A DNA stretch of 64,000 nt, taken from positions 2,470,001-2,534,000 of the forward strand of contig NZ_CP036275.1 of assembly GCF_007747795.1 (NCBI RefSeq), given 5' to 3'. Positions 25,818-34,947 of this stretch are shown piece by piece. Below the pieces are notes generated by a model. That model had not been told where the DNA came from and did no database searches. It saw only the letters and a list, made by a program, of their open reading frames with translations. Each line of letters opens with the position of its first letter. Positions within the stretch are counted from its first letter, which is position 1. A program made the position numbers and the translations under genes. The DNA comes from Maioricimonas rarisocia. Its GTDB lineage: Bacteria > Planctomycetota > Planctomycetia > Planctomycetales > Planctomycetaceae.

Positions 25818-27104
25818 CTACTCGCCGGGAGATTCGATCCGGTAGACCGCTTCTTCGGTCCGGATGATGATCGCGTTGCCGACGATGGCGGGCGAAGCGA
25901 AGATGCCCCCGGCCAGCCGGTTCGATGCGACGACGCGTGGCTTCGGCCCCGGTCGGACGACGCGTGTCATGCCGTCCTCACCGCAGAAATACAGGTGCCC
26001 GCCACCCGATACGGGAGAGGCGGAGTAGTTTCCGCCCAGCCGCAGCACGGCGGTTCGTTTGCCGGTCGTCCCGTCCACGCAGGCGGCGACGCCCATGTTG
26101 GCCACCATGTAGACGAAACCGTCGTGCAGGATCGGCGAGGGAGTCTCCGGCACGCGTCCCTTGAGCTTCCACAGCACGTGCGTGTCGGTCACGTTGCCGG
26201 ATCCGTCGACGCGAATCGCCCATAGCTCCGGGCCGAAGAAACCCGTGCAGACATACACCACCCCGTCGGCGTAGACCGGAGCAGGGACGTTCGAGAAACC
26301 GGTGTACCGCACGTGCCATATCTCGCTGCCGGTGCGGGGATCATAGGCGTGGACCTGGTCGGCCCCGGGGCTGATGAGCTGCGGCGTTCCTTCGAATTCG
26401 ATGAGGAGCGGCGTGGCGAACGCACGGTGTGTGATCGGATTCGGGCGAAACGGAGCTGACCGGTCCGTCTTCCACCGGATCTCACCCGTCGCGGTATCGA
26501 GCCCCGCCAGGAACTGCCGATCCGCACCGTCGCAGGTGACGATCAGCAGATCTTCAAACAGGACCGGTGAACTGCCCGGGCCTCCCTGATGCTCGATCAC
26601 CAGCTCGTCGTTCCGCCACAGCACCTCCCCGGTCCGGCTGTCGAGACAGGCCGTGCCGTAGCGACCGAAGTGGACGAATACCCTGCCGTCGGCTGCTACG
26701 GGTGTCGGCGAGGCATAGGTGTTGTCGCTGTGAATCTCCTCGACGTGATCCGGGCGAAAGACGGTGACACTGTGACGGATTTCACCCGAGTCGAGGTCGA
26801 GTCCGACCACGCCGAGAGCGGAACCATCGGTCCGGGCGGTCGAGATCCAGATCATCCCGTCATCGACCACCGGAGACGAATGCCCCCTCCCCGAGACGGG
26901 AGTCTTCCAGGTGACGTTATTCGTTTCGTTCCATTCGAGCGGCAGAATCCGGGCTGTGGTCTGTCCCTGTCCACCAGGACCGCGGAAGCTGTTCCAGGGG
27001 GGGACATCCGCATCGAGCGGCAAAGCGGCGCTGGCAAGGATGCAACTCATGCACAGGACGCGAAGAATCGGCCGGAGCGGCTCGCGGTCACCGGGCTGAA
27101 GCAT
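25818..27104 (-). CDS. PQQ-like beta-propeller secreted protein
   Basis: A 428-residue protein with a signal peptide (residues about 1-32) and seven or so repeats of the PQQ-propeller kind, for example VDDGMIWISTARTDGSALGV, GRVFVHFGRYGTACLDSRTG and ADGVVYVCTGFFGPELWAI. Each has the W- or Y-containing strand end typical of BamB and quinoprotein dehydrogenase propellers. Catalytic residues for PQQ use are not evident, so it is likely a structural or binding propeller. It converges with the DUF1501 gene (34 bp between them). Confidence 0.85.
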   Translation of the reverse strand: MLQPGDREPLRPILRVLCMSCILASAALPLDADVPPWNSFRGPGGQGQTTARILPLEWNETNNVTWKTPVSGRGHSSPVVDDGMIWISTARTDGSALGVVGLDLDSGEIRHSVTVFRPDHVEEIHSDNTYASPTPVAADGRVFVHFGRYGTACLDSRTGEVLWRNDELVIEHQGGPGSSPVLFEDLLIVTCDGADRQFLAGLDTATGEIRWKTDRSAPFRPNPITHRAFATPLLIEFEGTPQLISPGADQVHAYDPRTGSEIWHVRYTGFSNVPAPVYADGVVYVCTGFFGPELWAIRVDGSGNVTDTHVLWKLKGRVPETPSPILHDGFVYMVANMGVAACVDGTTGKRTAVLRLGGNYSASPVSGGGHLYFCGEDGMTRVVRPGPKPRVVASNRLAGGIFASPAIVGNAIIIRTEEAVYRIESPGE

Positions 27105-27215
27105 TGTACGGATCGTCGCGAGCAGGAATTCGCCGCCTCGCGGATGGCGAAACGGCCGGACAGGAAACCGGGCCAGTCAGATTGGAGCGATCCCGGACGG
27201 GGAGTCTGAACGAGT

Positions 27216-28523
27216 CTAGCTGTCGGCGCCGTTGTTGCCCACGGCGCCGGCGGGAGGGGGGGCCGATTTGCGGACCCGTGCCCCCTTCTTCATGAACAGG
27301 TTGATCACCTTGGCGTACTCCTGAAGCGCGCGGGCGTAGCGTCTTTCGCGGCGAGCCTGAGCCGCCGCTTCGAGCGCTGTGCGGTGCTCATCCCAGTCAA
27401 TCGACCATCCGTCTTCCTGTGCCGCACGCCGAAGTTCAATTTCGAGGTGGGCGATCTTCCGGACGAGATCGGACGACGACTGCCCGACAGCCGTGCGATA
27501 CGGCCGCCAGTGTGTCGTGACGGAGTCGTCACTGACCGTGTTGAGTGTCCGATGCTGACGCATTGCGGCCACGCCCAGTGCAATGAGTGCCGAACCGAAC
27601 AGAACCGTCAGCGCCGTCCCGGTCAGCCAGTACTGGAACAGCAGCAGAGACACGCCGGCAGCGAAGAACGTGGCCACGACCCAGAAGGCAATCAGCCACG
27701 GCCAGCCAAGTTCGCCTTGCGATTTCTTCCGGACCGGCGGGGAAGCTGGTGGGACGTTGGCCGGCAACTCGCAGGCACGGGCGATGACAACCGTGCAGTT
27801 GTCTGTTCCGCCGCGCAGATTCGCCAACTGGACCAGCAGGCGGCATGCTGTCCTGGGAGCCAGATCCTGGGCGATCGTGGCGATCTCGTCGTCGGAGACA
27901 TGATTGATCAGGCCGTCCGAGCAGAGCACAAACACATCGCCGGGAAAGACCGGGTACGGTCCTTCCAGGTCGATCTCAACGGTGCGCTCCGGGCCGAGCG
28001 AGCGGGTGATGACGTTGCGATTGTTGCGTGCAGCCGGGTCGAGGTCGGCTTTGCGACCGCTGCGCTCCAGTTCCCACTCGAGGCTGTGGTCGAACGTCAG
28101 CTGGTCGATCCGGTCCCGCCGGATGCGGTACGCCCGACTGTCCCCGACGTGAGCGATGTAGACGCCATGCTCCCCCAGCGTCAGTGCCGTGCAGGTCGTT
28201 CCCATGCGGAGAAAGTCGCGGTTCTGACTGCCTCGCGTGTGAATCGCAGCATTGGCAGCCTCGACCGCGGCGCGCAACGCTTCTCCGACGTCTTCCTCTT
28301 TCGATTTGAAGAAGGTGTGCGGGAGTGTTTCGACGGCCAGTTTACTGGCCAGCTCACCGACCGCATGGCCTCCCATTCCGTCGGCGACGACGAACAGATG
28401 ACCTCTACGGTGAAACTCTTCTTCGCTCTTGGAAATCCGGATGACGCAGGCGTCTTCGTTGTTGCGGCGTCGCAGTCCGACATCGCTGACGGAGCTGTAC
28501 TGGACTTGCTGCTCCCAACGCAT
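27216..28523 (-). CDS. PP2C-family serine/threonine phosphatase with membrane segments
   Basis: A 435-residue protein. Residues about 5-250 are a PP2C catalytic domain with its metal ligands: LRRRNNED, VVADGMGGHAVGE, HVGDSRAYRI, LCSDGLINHV and GGTDNCTVVIA. Two hydrophobic stretches at about 275-325 form a membrane anchor and a helical, basic cytoplasmic tail follows. Such phosphatases reverse Hanks-type kinase phosphorylation, which is abundant in planctomycetes; no kinase is next door. ATG at 28523 with AAGGG upstream. Divergent from ispF. Confidence 0.92.
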   Translation of the reverse strand: MRWEQQVQYSSVSDVGLRRRNNEDACVIRISKSEEEFHRRGHLFVVADGMGGHAVGELASKLAVETLPHTFFKSKEEDVGEALRAAVEAANAAIHTRGSQNRDFLRMGTTCTALTLGEHGVYIAHVGDSRAYRIRRDRIDQLTFDHSLEWELERSGRKADLDPAARNNRNVITRSLGPERTVEIDLEGPYPVFPGDVFVLCSDGLINHVSDDEIATIAQDLAPRTACRLLVQLANLRGGTDNCTVVIARACELPANVPPASPPVRKKSQGELGWPWLIAFWVVATFFAAGVSLLLFQYWLTGTALTVLFGSALIALGVAAMRQHRTLNTVSDDSVTTHWRPYRTAVGQSSSDLVRKIAHLEIELRRAAQEDGWSIDWDEHRTALEAAAQARRERRYARALQEYAKVINLFMKKGARVRKSAPPPAGAVGNNGADS

Positions 28524-28629
28524 GGAGACCCTTCAGGTTGTGAACCCGGCGTGCACACGATCATATCCGTGGCTCTGGGGGATCGCAATTCGAGTCCGCC
28601 TGTCGCCGCGCCCGAACCTCCGCAGGACG

Positions 28630-28659
28630 TTTACGATCGGGGTGACAGACCGGTATAGT
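28630..28659 (+). promoter_or_regulatory. sigma70-like promoter candidate for ispF
   Basis: TTTACG (28630-28635) and TATAGT (28654-28659) are separated by 18 bases and end 48 bases before the ispF ATG. The hexamers differ from consensus at two and one position by eye. It lies in the gap between the divergent PP2C and ispF genes, where a promoter is required. Confidence 0.45.
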
Positions 28660-28707
28660 CTGGCGCCGTGCTTCCCCCTCCTGACGTCTTCGCCGGAAAG
28701 TGTCGAC

Positions 28708-29190
28708 ATGTTTCGCGTTGGTCTTGGTCACGATACACACCGCCTGATCGCCCAGGTCCCGCTCGTGATCGGCGGCATACGCATCGAACATGATCGCGGC
28801 CCCGATGCTCACAGCGACGGCGACGTGCTGCTGCATGCCGTGACCGATGCTCTCCTCGGCGCCACCGGCATGGGGGACATCGGCGAATGGTTTCCCGACA
28901 CCGATCCGCAGCATGCCGGCGCCGATTCATCCGTGCTGCTCTCGCAGGTCGTCGCGGAGGTACACAGCCGCGGCTGGGAAGTGATCAACGCCGACTGCAT
29001 CGTCTTCGCACAGAAGCCGAAGCTGTCTCCGTACAAGCAGGCGATGGCGCAGCGGGTCGCCGAACTGTTGGAGATCCCCGCCGATCGCGTCAACGTCAAG
29101 GCGAAGACCGGTGAGAAGGTCGGACCGATCGGACGTGAAGAAGCCATTGCGGCTGAAGTCGTCGCGCTGTTGCAGTCGCGAGCTGAATAG
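28708..29190 (+). CDS. ispF: 2-C-methyl-D-erythritol 2,4-cyclodiphosphate synthase
   Basis: A 160-residue cytoplasmic enzyme of the MEP isoprenoid pathway. It converts CDP-methylerythritol 2-phosphate to the cyclic diphosphate with release of CMP. The metal ligands are Asp8 and His10 (GHDTHR) and the His of PDAHSDGDVLLHAVTDALLG. The GDIGEWFPDTDP and KAKTGEKVGPIGREEAIAA blocks are complete. ATG at 28708 with GGAAAG about eight bases upstream. The downstream HIT gene is 85 bp away on the same strand and may be co-transcribed. Confidence 0.96.
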   Translation: MFRVGLGHDTHRLIAQVPLVIGGIRIEHDRGPDAHSDGDVLLHAVTDALLGATGMGDIGEWFPDTDPQHAGADSSVLLSQVVAEVHSRGWEVINADCIVFAQKPKLSPYKQAMAQRVAELLEIPADRVNVKAKTGEKVGPIGREEAIAAEVVALLQSRAE

Positions 29191-29275
29191 GGCGGAAAGA
29201 AGGCGTTCGCACACGTCCGAAATCGTGGGCACAGACTGACAACGAATTCACTTTCCTTTCAGGGAGCAGACTGCC

Positions 29276-29686
29276 ATGGCAAGCGTGTTCACCCGCATCA
29301 TGAACGGCGAACTGCCGGGCCGATTCGTTTACCGCGACGAGAAGTGCGCGGCATTTCTTACGATCGCGCCGCTCAAGCCGGGCCACACACTGGTCGTGCC
29401 GATCGAGGAAGTGGATCACTGGATCGACCTGCCGGAAGACCTCGCCGCGCACCTGTTCGCTGTGGCTCAGAAGATCTCGAAGGGAATGCAGCAGGCGTTC
29501 GAGCCGGAGAAGGTCGGACTGATGATCGCCGGTCTGGAAGTCCGACACGTTCATCTGCACCTGGTCCCGATCTGGCAGGTGCACGACCTGGACTTCTCGA
29601 AGCAGGACAAGGATCCCGACCCGTCCATGATGGACGCGGCGATGCACAAGCTGCGCGAGGCGATCGGCTGGCAGCCATCCGAGTAA
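29276..29686 (+). CDS. HIT-family nucleotide-binding protein
   Basis: A 136-residue histidine triad protein of the HINT/Hit-like branch. The triad is RHVHLHLVP, and the N-terminal half has the usual FTRIMNGELPGRFVYRDEKC and APLKPGHTLVVPIEEVDHW. Such proteins hydrolyse nucleoside phosphoramidates or dinucleoside polyphosphates; the in vivo substrate is usually unclear. ATG at 29276 after a GGGAGCAG site. A strong terminator-like hairpin lies 42 bp past its stop. Confidence 0.92.
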   Translation: MASVFTRIMNGELPGRFVYRDEKCAAFLTIAPLKPGHTLVVPIEEVDHWIDLPEDLAAHLFAVAQKISKGMQQAFEPEKVGLMIAGLEVRHVHLHLVPIWQVHDLDFSKQDKDPDPSMMDAAMHKLREAIGWQPSE

Positions 29687-29727
29687 GGTGGCGACGGCCA
29701 CCGCGTTTCGACGAGGCGCAAAGAAAA

Positions 29728-29761
29728 CTGGAGCGAAGCACGCGAGGGCGCTTCGCTCCAG
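29728..29761. terminator. bidirectional terminator-like hairpin between the HIT and DUF1501 genes
   Basis: A perfect 12-bp stem (ctggagcgaagc with gcttcgctccag) encloses a 10-base loop. It sits between two convergent genes and is preceded on the plus strand by an A-rich run (aaagaaaa), which on the minus strand reads as a T-rich tail suited to ending the DUF1501 transcript. Confidence 0.75.
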
Positions 29762-29797
29762 AACGTCAATGCTGCCTGAGGTACCGCGAAGGCGGAA

Positions 29798-31072
29798 TCA
29801 GCTGATCAGTTCCTTGATCGGCGTGCCGCCGTTGGCGAGCCGCATCGGACGGCCGCGCTTCGAGGTGTGCACGGTATCGAGCGGAATCCGCAGGGCGTGT
29901 GCGACAGTAGCCCAGAGGTCGCCCGGCAGATAGCTCTGGCTGAGGATGCGGACGCCGTCCTGATCGGTTTCACCGACGGCCAGGCCGCTGTTGAGCCCGC
30001 CGCCTCCCGCGAGGACCGACCAGCTGGTGGCCCAGTGATCACGGCCGACGTTCTGATTGATACGCGGAGTCCGACCGAACTCGCCCATGCAGACGATCAC
30101 GGTATCGTCGAGCATGCCACGATCGGTCAGATCGCGGGTCAGCGCGGCGAGACCCTGGTCGAGCATCGGCAGGCGCTGATCGCGGAGCGTCGTGAAGACG
30201 TTCTGGTGCAGGTCCCATCCGCCCGGGAAGCGGACTTCGATGAACGGCACACCGATCTCGACGAGCCGGCGAGCCATCACGAGGCTGTCGCCAAAGGCGT
30301 TGCTGCCGTAGGCCTGACGGACGTTCTGCTGCTCCTCTTCGACGCGGAAGGCCCGCATCTGCTCAGAGGTCATCAGCTGGACAGCCTTCTTGTAGACGTC
30401 CTTGTGAGCCTGACCGACTTCACCGCGATCAGAGCGGATGAAGGTGTCTTCGACGACACTGAACATCTCCAGCCGCTGAGCGAGCCGCTGGCGGTTCATG
30501 CCTTCCATGTTGGCGTTGCGGATTTGACCGCGGCTGTCGACGACGAACGGGGCGTGCGTCATGTCGAGGAAGCCGGGGCTCATGCCGCCGCCACCGATCG
30601 AAACGAAGGCGGGAATCTCCAGGTCCTTCCGCTTCGGTCCCAGTTCGTGACTGACCACCGAGCCGAAGGAGGGGTGCACCACGGTCGGGTTCGGGACGAA
30701 CGCCGTGTGCATGTAGTAGGTGCCCCGCATGTGGTCCGCTTCGCGGGTGCTCATCGAGCGGACGACCGAGAGGCGATCCATCACCTTGGCGACTTCCGGC
30801 AGGTGCTCGCTGATCTGCAGATCCCCTGCGGTGGAAATCGGCTGGAACTCGCCGCCGTTCTTGGAATTCGGCTTCAGATCCCACATGTCGATCGTGGGAG
30901 CACCGCCGCCGAGCCAGACCAGGATGCAGGCCTTCTGATTGCGGCGGACTTCCGCGGCGTTGGCCTGCAGGTGCGACAGGAAACCGGTGGCACCGAGCGT
31001 CATGGCGCTGCCGGCGGCCATATGGCTCATGAAGTGCCGTCGCGACATGCCGAAGTTGGTGGAGCGATTCAT
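29798..31072 (-). CDS. DUF1501 protein, second paralogue
   Basis: A 424-residue Tat-exported protein ([16 protein letters not shown]). DUF1501 blocks are complete: [54 protein letters not shown] and the C-terminal [15 protein letters not shown]. It belongs to the subtype with LGGGAPTID instead of the WQHGGPSQLD seen in the 24.4-kb paralogue. ATG at 31072 with GAGGG upstream. It is 63 bp downstream of the DUF1549/1553 gene, the usual operon order in planctomycetes. Confidence 0.9.
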   Translation of the reverse strand: MNRSTNFGMSRRHFMSHMAAGSAMTLGATGFLSHLQANAAEVRRNQKACILVWLGGGAPTIDMWDLKPNSKNGGEFQPISTAGDLQISEHLPEVAKVMDRLSVVRSMSTREADHMRGTYYMHTAFVPNPTVVHPSFGSVVSHELGPKRKDLEIPAFVSIGGGGMSPGFLDMTHAPFVVDSRGQIRNANMEGMNRQRLAQRLEMFSVVEDTFIRSDRGEVGQAHKDVYKKAVQLMTSEQMRAFRVEEEQQNVRQAYGSNAFGDSLVMARRLVEIGVPFIEVRFPGGWDLHQNVFTTLRDQRLPMLDQGLAALTRDLTDRGMLDDTVIVCMGEFGRTPRINQNVGRDHWATSWSVLAGGGGLNSGLAVGETDQDGVRILSQSYLPGDLWATVAHALRIPLDTVHTSKRGRPMRLANGGTPIKELIS

Positions 31073-31135
31073 CAGTAGACCCTCGCAGGCAGGAAAGGAG
31101 TTGAGCGGTTCAGACGCATCCGGTCGCGGAGGCGA

Positions 31136-32809
31136 TCAGTGGTTGACGATAAATTCGTTGGAGTTGAGCAGTGCCCAGTAGAGATCCTGATATGCGGCGA
31201 CCTTGTCGGGATTGCCGCGAATCAGCTGCTGGATCTTCGAAAGTTCGAACCGGCTGGGCGTCCGTCCCAGTGCGGCCTGGTACAGTCGTTGAACACGGGC
31301 GCTGTCATTCCGCAGCCGACTGTCGGCGAGCACCGTGTACAGGTAGCTTCCCTTCTCGGCACTGATCGCCTTGTTGACCAGTTCGCCATTCATCATCAGC
31401 AGCGCCTGAGGGATGGATCCGCTGAACAGCGTCGGCTCGTCTTCTTCGTTGCCGCCGAAGATCCGCAGGAAGTCCCGCAGCCACCGCTGCCGCTGACGTT
31501 CCGACTGTTCGTATCCGGACTGTCCGCTCTGATGTGCGTTCGTCGCCACCAGCAGCGAGTCGTACAGCTGCTCGGCGTTGAGCGTCTTGACGTACATGTG
31601 GCTGAACAGCGGCACCTCGCCGGCGGCGGGGTTGTCGAACTCGTTGTCGGGGTTGAACGTGCTGGTCAGATTGTACGCCTCGCTGTTGCAGATCCAGCGG
31701 ACCAGCTGCTTGACGTCGTAGCCGCTCTTGACGAACTCGTCGGTGAGACGGTCCAGCAGTTCCGGATGACTCGGCGGGTTGTGCGGTCCCATGTCGTCAA
31801 CGGGACGTGTGAATCCGTAGCCGAAGAAGTGACCCCACATGCGATTGACCATCGCCCGGGCGATCCACTGATTCGGATCATCTTCGGTCATCAGCCGGGC
31901 GAGTTCTTCCCGACGGTTCGTGCCGGCGTTCGCGTCCACTTCGCGGTCGAAGTAGATCGGATACGCGACCTTCATCAGTCCGCTGCGGGTCTCGAAGTAG
32001 ACCGGGCCGGTGAAGTCACGGAAGACAAGCTCCGAATAGTCGTCGACCATCTGACCCGATTCCGGATCGTACTTGTCATGGTCGAGACGGCGGATCTGAC
32101 GCAGGAAGCTGTTGAACTCCCAGAACTGGTTCTGTTCCCAGCGGTTGAACGGGTGGTTGTGGCACTGCGTGCACTGGATCTGCAGACCCAGCAGCAGACG
32201 CGTCGTGCGGGCAGTCGCTTCGACGGCGTAGTCGTCGCTGTTGGGGTTCCCCTGCAGCTGGCCAAGCAGGAAGTTGACCGCACCGTTCTCTTCGAAATGC
32301 CCCTCGGCGGTCATCAGATCGTAAACGATCTCGTTCCAGGGGCGGTTGCGGGCAAAGCTCTCCCGGAAGAACTTTTCCATCCCGGGCCGGCTGGTTCGAT
32401 CCGGAGTGGCCCGGCCAAGCGCCAGGTTCGTCCAGGTCGTCGTGAAGTTCCGGACGTAATCCGGATGTTCGAGCAACTCCTCGATCACACGCGCCCGCTT
32501 GCCGGGATCTTCGTCCGCCAGGAACGCTTCGAGTTCGCTTCCCGACGGGATGTGTCCGACGATGTCGAGGTACACGCGGCGGAGCCACTCGGCATCATCG
32601 GCGTGCGGGCTCGGCTTGACCTCGTTCTCTTCCCAGACCGTCCGGATCCGTTCGTTGATGTAGTCGATGATCGGGTCGGATGAACCGGTCGTAAACGCTT
32701 CTGCACCATCGCGTTGCGGTGCTGCGGAAAGCGAACTGGTCAGCAGGCACGTTGCTCCCACCAGAGTCGCAACGGTCCGCCACAGACCATTCCATCGTGT
32801 CCGCATCAT
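31136..32809 (-). CDS. DUF1549/DUF1553 secreted protein
   Basis: A 557-residue exported protein: signal peptide at 1-30, DUF1549 from about 45 ([32 protein letters not shown]) with CTQCH at 213-217 ([20 protein letters not shown]), then DUF1553 (NPQ-type text reading [20 protein letters not shown] and the final [18 protein letters not shown]). ATG-ATG at 32809/32806 with GGGAG six bases upstream. The CxxCH is often called haem-like but binding is unproven. Co-transcribed with the DUF1501 gene. Confidence 0.9.
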   Translation of the reverse strand: MMRTRWNGLWRTVATLVGATCLLTSSLSAAPQRDGAEAFTTGSSDPIIDYINERIRTVWEENEVKPSPHADDAEWLRRVYLDIVGHIPSGSELEAFLADEDPGKRARVIEELLEHPDYVRNFTTTWTNLALGRATPDRTSRPGMEKFFRESFARNRPWNEIVYDLMTAEGHFEENGAVNFLLGQLQGNPNSDDYAVEATARTTRLLLGLQIQCTQCHNHPFNRWEQNQFWEFNSFLRQIRRLDHDKYDPESGQMVDDYSELVFRDFTGPVYFETRSGLMKVAYPIYFDREVDANAGTNRREELARLMTEDDPNQWIARAMVNRMWGHFFGYGFTRPVDDMGPHNPPSHPELLDRLTDEFVKSGYDVKQLVRWICNSEAYNLTSTFNPDNEFDNPAAGEVPLFSHMYVKTLNAEQLYDSLLVATNAHQSGQSGYEQSERQRQRWLRDFLRIFGGNEEDEPTLFSGSIPQALLMMNGELVNKAISAEKGSYLYTVLADSRLRNDSARVQRLYQAALGRTPSRFELSKIQQLIRGNPDKVAAYQDLYWALLNSNEFIVNH

Positions 32810-33179
32810 GAGAGTCTCCCGCGACTTCGTTGAAACCAGACGGTTTGCGTGCTCAAGGGTCCCGAGCGACATCCGTTCGGGAGAAACACGCCCCGCTATT
32901 AGGATACCTCAGCGCACCACAGAACGTTCGTCACGTCTTGCGGAGATTCCCGGAGAACGGTCAGTGCGCCTTAAACTATGCTATCGAAGACGGTTAGGGA
33001 GATCAATGGCGTCTTCGCCGTGGCGCTCGGCACAGCATGGTCCGCTTACGATGAGGAAAGGGGACGGCAGCCGATCGTTCGCCGTCGAAACGGACCCGGC
33101 TTGAGGCGGTCCTGTCTGCAGTACCGGTTCCATGGTTTGTGTGGCCGGTGCGGGGGGATCGGCTTCGTCATTTCCTCCG
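32810..33179. other. intergenic region, nothing recognised
   Basis: About 370 bases between the DUF1549/1553 start and the end of the AmrS-like gene. It should contain the promoter of the DUF1553-DUF1501 operon and the AmrS terminator. No credible gene, hairpin or repeat was identified. Confidence 0.4.
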
Positions 33180-34277
33180 CTACTGCGTGGCGAAGTCACG
33201 GAGCCGGACCGGAAGTCGACGCGAGCCCCAGTCCCCGGGATGCGGCTCGAAAACGCCCGGCAGGTGAGCGCCGCAGCGGCTGCAGCAGGCGTTGTCGGTG
33301 AGATTCCAATCGATCAGCTCGAACCAGTCGCGACCAATGAGCGTGGTGCCGCACTCGTGGCAGAACGTGCTGCCCCCGGCCGTGTCATGGACGTTGCCGG
33401 TGTACGCGTACCGAACGCCATTGTCGATTGCGATCTGCCGGGCCCGGGTCAGCGTGGCTGGAGGGGTGCGGGGGACGTCCATCATGCGGAAGTCCGGGTG
33501 GAACGCCGTAAAATGCATGGGAACGTCACGACCAAGGTTCTCCACGACCCAGCGGGTCATTTCGTCCAGCTCGGCGTCGGAGTCGTTCTCGCCCGGGATC
33601 AGTAGCGTTGTGGTCTCGAACCAGACGTGTGTCTCATGCTTGAGGTAGAGCAGCGTATCGAGGACCGGCTGGAGGTGACCGGCGCAGATCTCCTTGTAGA
33701 AGCGGTCGGTGAAGGCCTTGAGGTCGACGTTCGCCGCGTCGATGTACTCGAAGAAGTCGCTGCGAGGTTCCTCGCAGATCTCGCCGGCGGTGACGGCGAC
33801 CGTCCGGATGCCCCGGGCCTGGCAGGCCCGGGCGACGTCCAGTGCGTACTCCATGAAGATGACCGGGTCATTGTAGGTGAACGCGACGCTGCGGCAGTCG
33901 AGCTGTTCTGCTGCCTGTGCGATCAGGTCGGGAGATGCCGCATCAGCCAGCGTGTCGATTTCTCGAGACTTGCTGATGTCCCAGTTCTGGCAGAATTTGC
34001 ACCCGAGATTGCAACCGGCGGTGCCGAACGACAGGACCGGAGTCCCTGGGAGAAAGTGGTTGAGAGGCTTCTTCTCGATGGGGTCGACGCAGTAGCCGCT
34101 GGACCGTCCGTACGTCGTCAGGACGATCTCGTCGTTTTCGCGGGCGCGGACAAAGCAGAAACCCCGCTGCCCTTCATGGAGCTTGCAGAGTCGGGGACAA
34201 AGGTCGCACTGCACGCGACCGTCTTCGAGTCGATGCCAGTATTGCGTAGGGACCGTCGAGGAGCGAACAGGATCCAT
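33180..34277 (-). CDS. amrS: AmmeMemoRadiSam-type radical SAM enzyme (AmrS-like)
   Basis: A 365-residue radical SAM protein of the PflA-like AmrS family. It has an N-terminal Cys block (VQCDLCPRLCKLHEGQRGFC), the [4Fe-4S] loop CNLGCKFC, and the segments VAFTYNDPVIFMEYALD and VTAGEICEEPRSDFFEYIDA. A C-terminal zinc-type module (FCHECGTTLIGRDWF, CSRCGAHLPG) is present. ATG at 34277 with GGGAGG six bases upstream; the upstream extension of the frame lacks family sequence. The Memo and AMMECR1 partners are not in the window. Confidence 0.88.
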   Translation of the reverse strand: MDPVRSSTVPTQYWHRLEDGRVQCDLCPRLCKLHEGQRGFCFVRARENDEIVLTTYGRSSGYCVDPIEKKPLNHFLPGTPVLSFGTAGCNLGCKFCQNWDISKSREIDTLADAASPDLIAQAAEQLDCRSVAFTYNDPVIFMEYALDVARACQARGIRTVAVTAGEICEEPRSDFFEYIDAANVDLKAFTDRFYKEICAGHLQPVLDTLLYLKHETHVWFETTTLLIPGENDSDAELDEMTRWVVENLGRDVPMHFTAFHPDFRMMDVPRTPPATLTRARQIAIDNGVRYAYTGNVHDTAGGSTFCHECGTTLIGRDWFELIDWNLTDNACCSRCGAHLPGVFEPHPGDWGSRRLPVRLRDFATQ

Positions 34278-34640
34278 GATTGCCTCCCTGGCCCGTGATG
34301 AAGAGGGTCGAAAAAGGAGGTGCGAGCGCCGCAGAGGTGATGACGCACCACACATCAGACCATCCGTTTCGCTGCAGAGCAACCCGTGCGCCGGATTCAC
34401 GCGAATCGGTCGATGCGGATGCGCCGAAAAAGCTGGGGCGAAATCGGCTCTCCGGAGAGTGCTTTCCGCCCGTTTGCGCCAACAATTCGAGCCCCACAAA
34501 CGTAGTAATAGATGAAGGGAGTCAGAAAGGGGACACGGAAGTCGGGACCGCCCGAACCGGCATCGCCAACCGCTTCGGGGAAATCACTCGGTTTCGAAAG
34601 GAGGGTGCCCGGGACGTGATAATCACAAGCTGTCGCAAGG
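34278..34640. other. intergenic region upstream of the RNA candidate
   Basis: About 360 bases of leader sequence for the AmrS-like gene (minus) and for a possible RNA (plus). A GATAAT resembling a -10 box lies just before 34630. No coding frame is convincing. Confidence 0.35.
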
Positions 34641-34775
34641 CGGTCTCGTGACCGAGGGCGAACTTCGAGATACGGACCGTGCAGCCGTGGCCACTGCCGG
34701 ATCCTGCTGACGGGGAACCGCGATTCGCTCGCTCACGAGACCGAACGGATGAGCCGCCGAAAGGCGGGTTTTTTA
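34630..34775 (+). ncRNA. candidate structured small RNA
   Basis: An 11-bp perfect complement (cggtctcgtga at 34641-34651 with tcacgagaccg at 34733-34743) would close a domain of about 100 bases. A terminator hairpin and T-run follow within 30 bases. A GATAAT about ten bases before 34630 could be a -10 box. No protein frame fits. It lacks the GGAAGCAGC of SRP RNA and is too short for RNase P RNA or tmRNA. Boundaries are estimates. Confidence 0.4.
34754..34774 (+). terminator. Rho-independent terminator
   Basis: A 5-bp GC stem (ccgcc-gaaa-ggcgg) with a stable GNRA-type tetraloop is followed by g and six T residues. No gene on the plus strand ends nearby, so it probably ends the small RNA candidate. 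Confidence 0.6.
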
Positions 34776-34865
34776 TGCGCCCCGACAGCTCCCGCCTGCG
34801 GCACCCGGTGTCCTGCGGATGCATGTGGACAAACAGAGCTTCAGAGCCCCGGCACATTCAACCAG

Positions 34866-34889
34866 GTGGGGGAGGCATTCCTGCCTGCC
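34866..34889. repeat. small palindromic repeat, CATTCCTG family
   Basis: The 24-base element gtggggg-aggcattcctgcct-gcc has a 5-bp stem and a ttcc loop. A second copy is at 47075-47098. The two copies differ by a compensatory pair (G-C here, A-T there), which suggests that the hairpin is selected. Confidence 0.6.
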
Positions 34890-34947
34890 TTGTATCTGAA
34901 CGGGGCTCTGCATTCGGTGATGGTGGGATACGCTTCGCTAACCTACC

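Noticed and set aside
34630-34775. SRP RNA or 6S RNA
   Set aside because: The SRP loop motif GGAAGCAGC and the 6S central bulge sequence are not visible, so the region was reported only as an unassigned RNA candidate.
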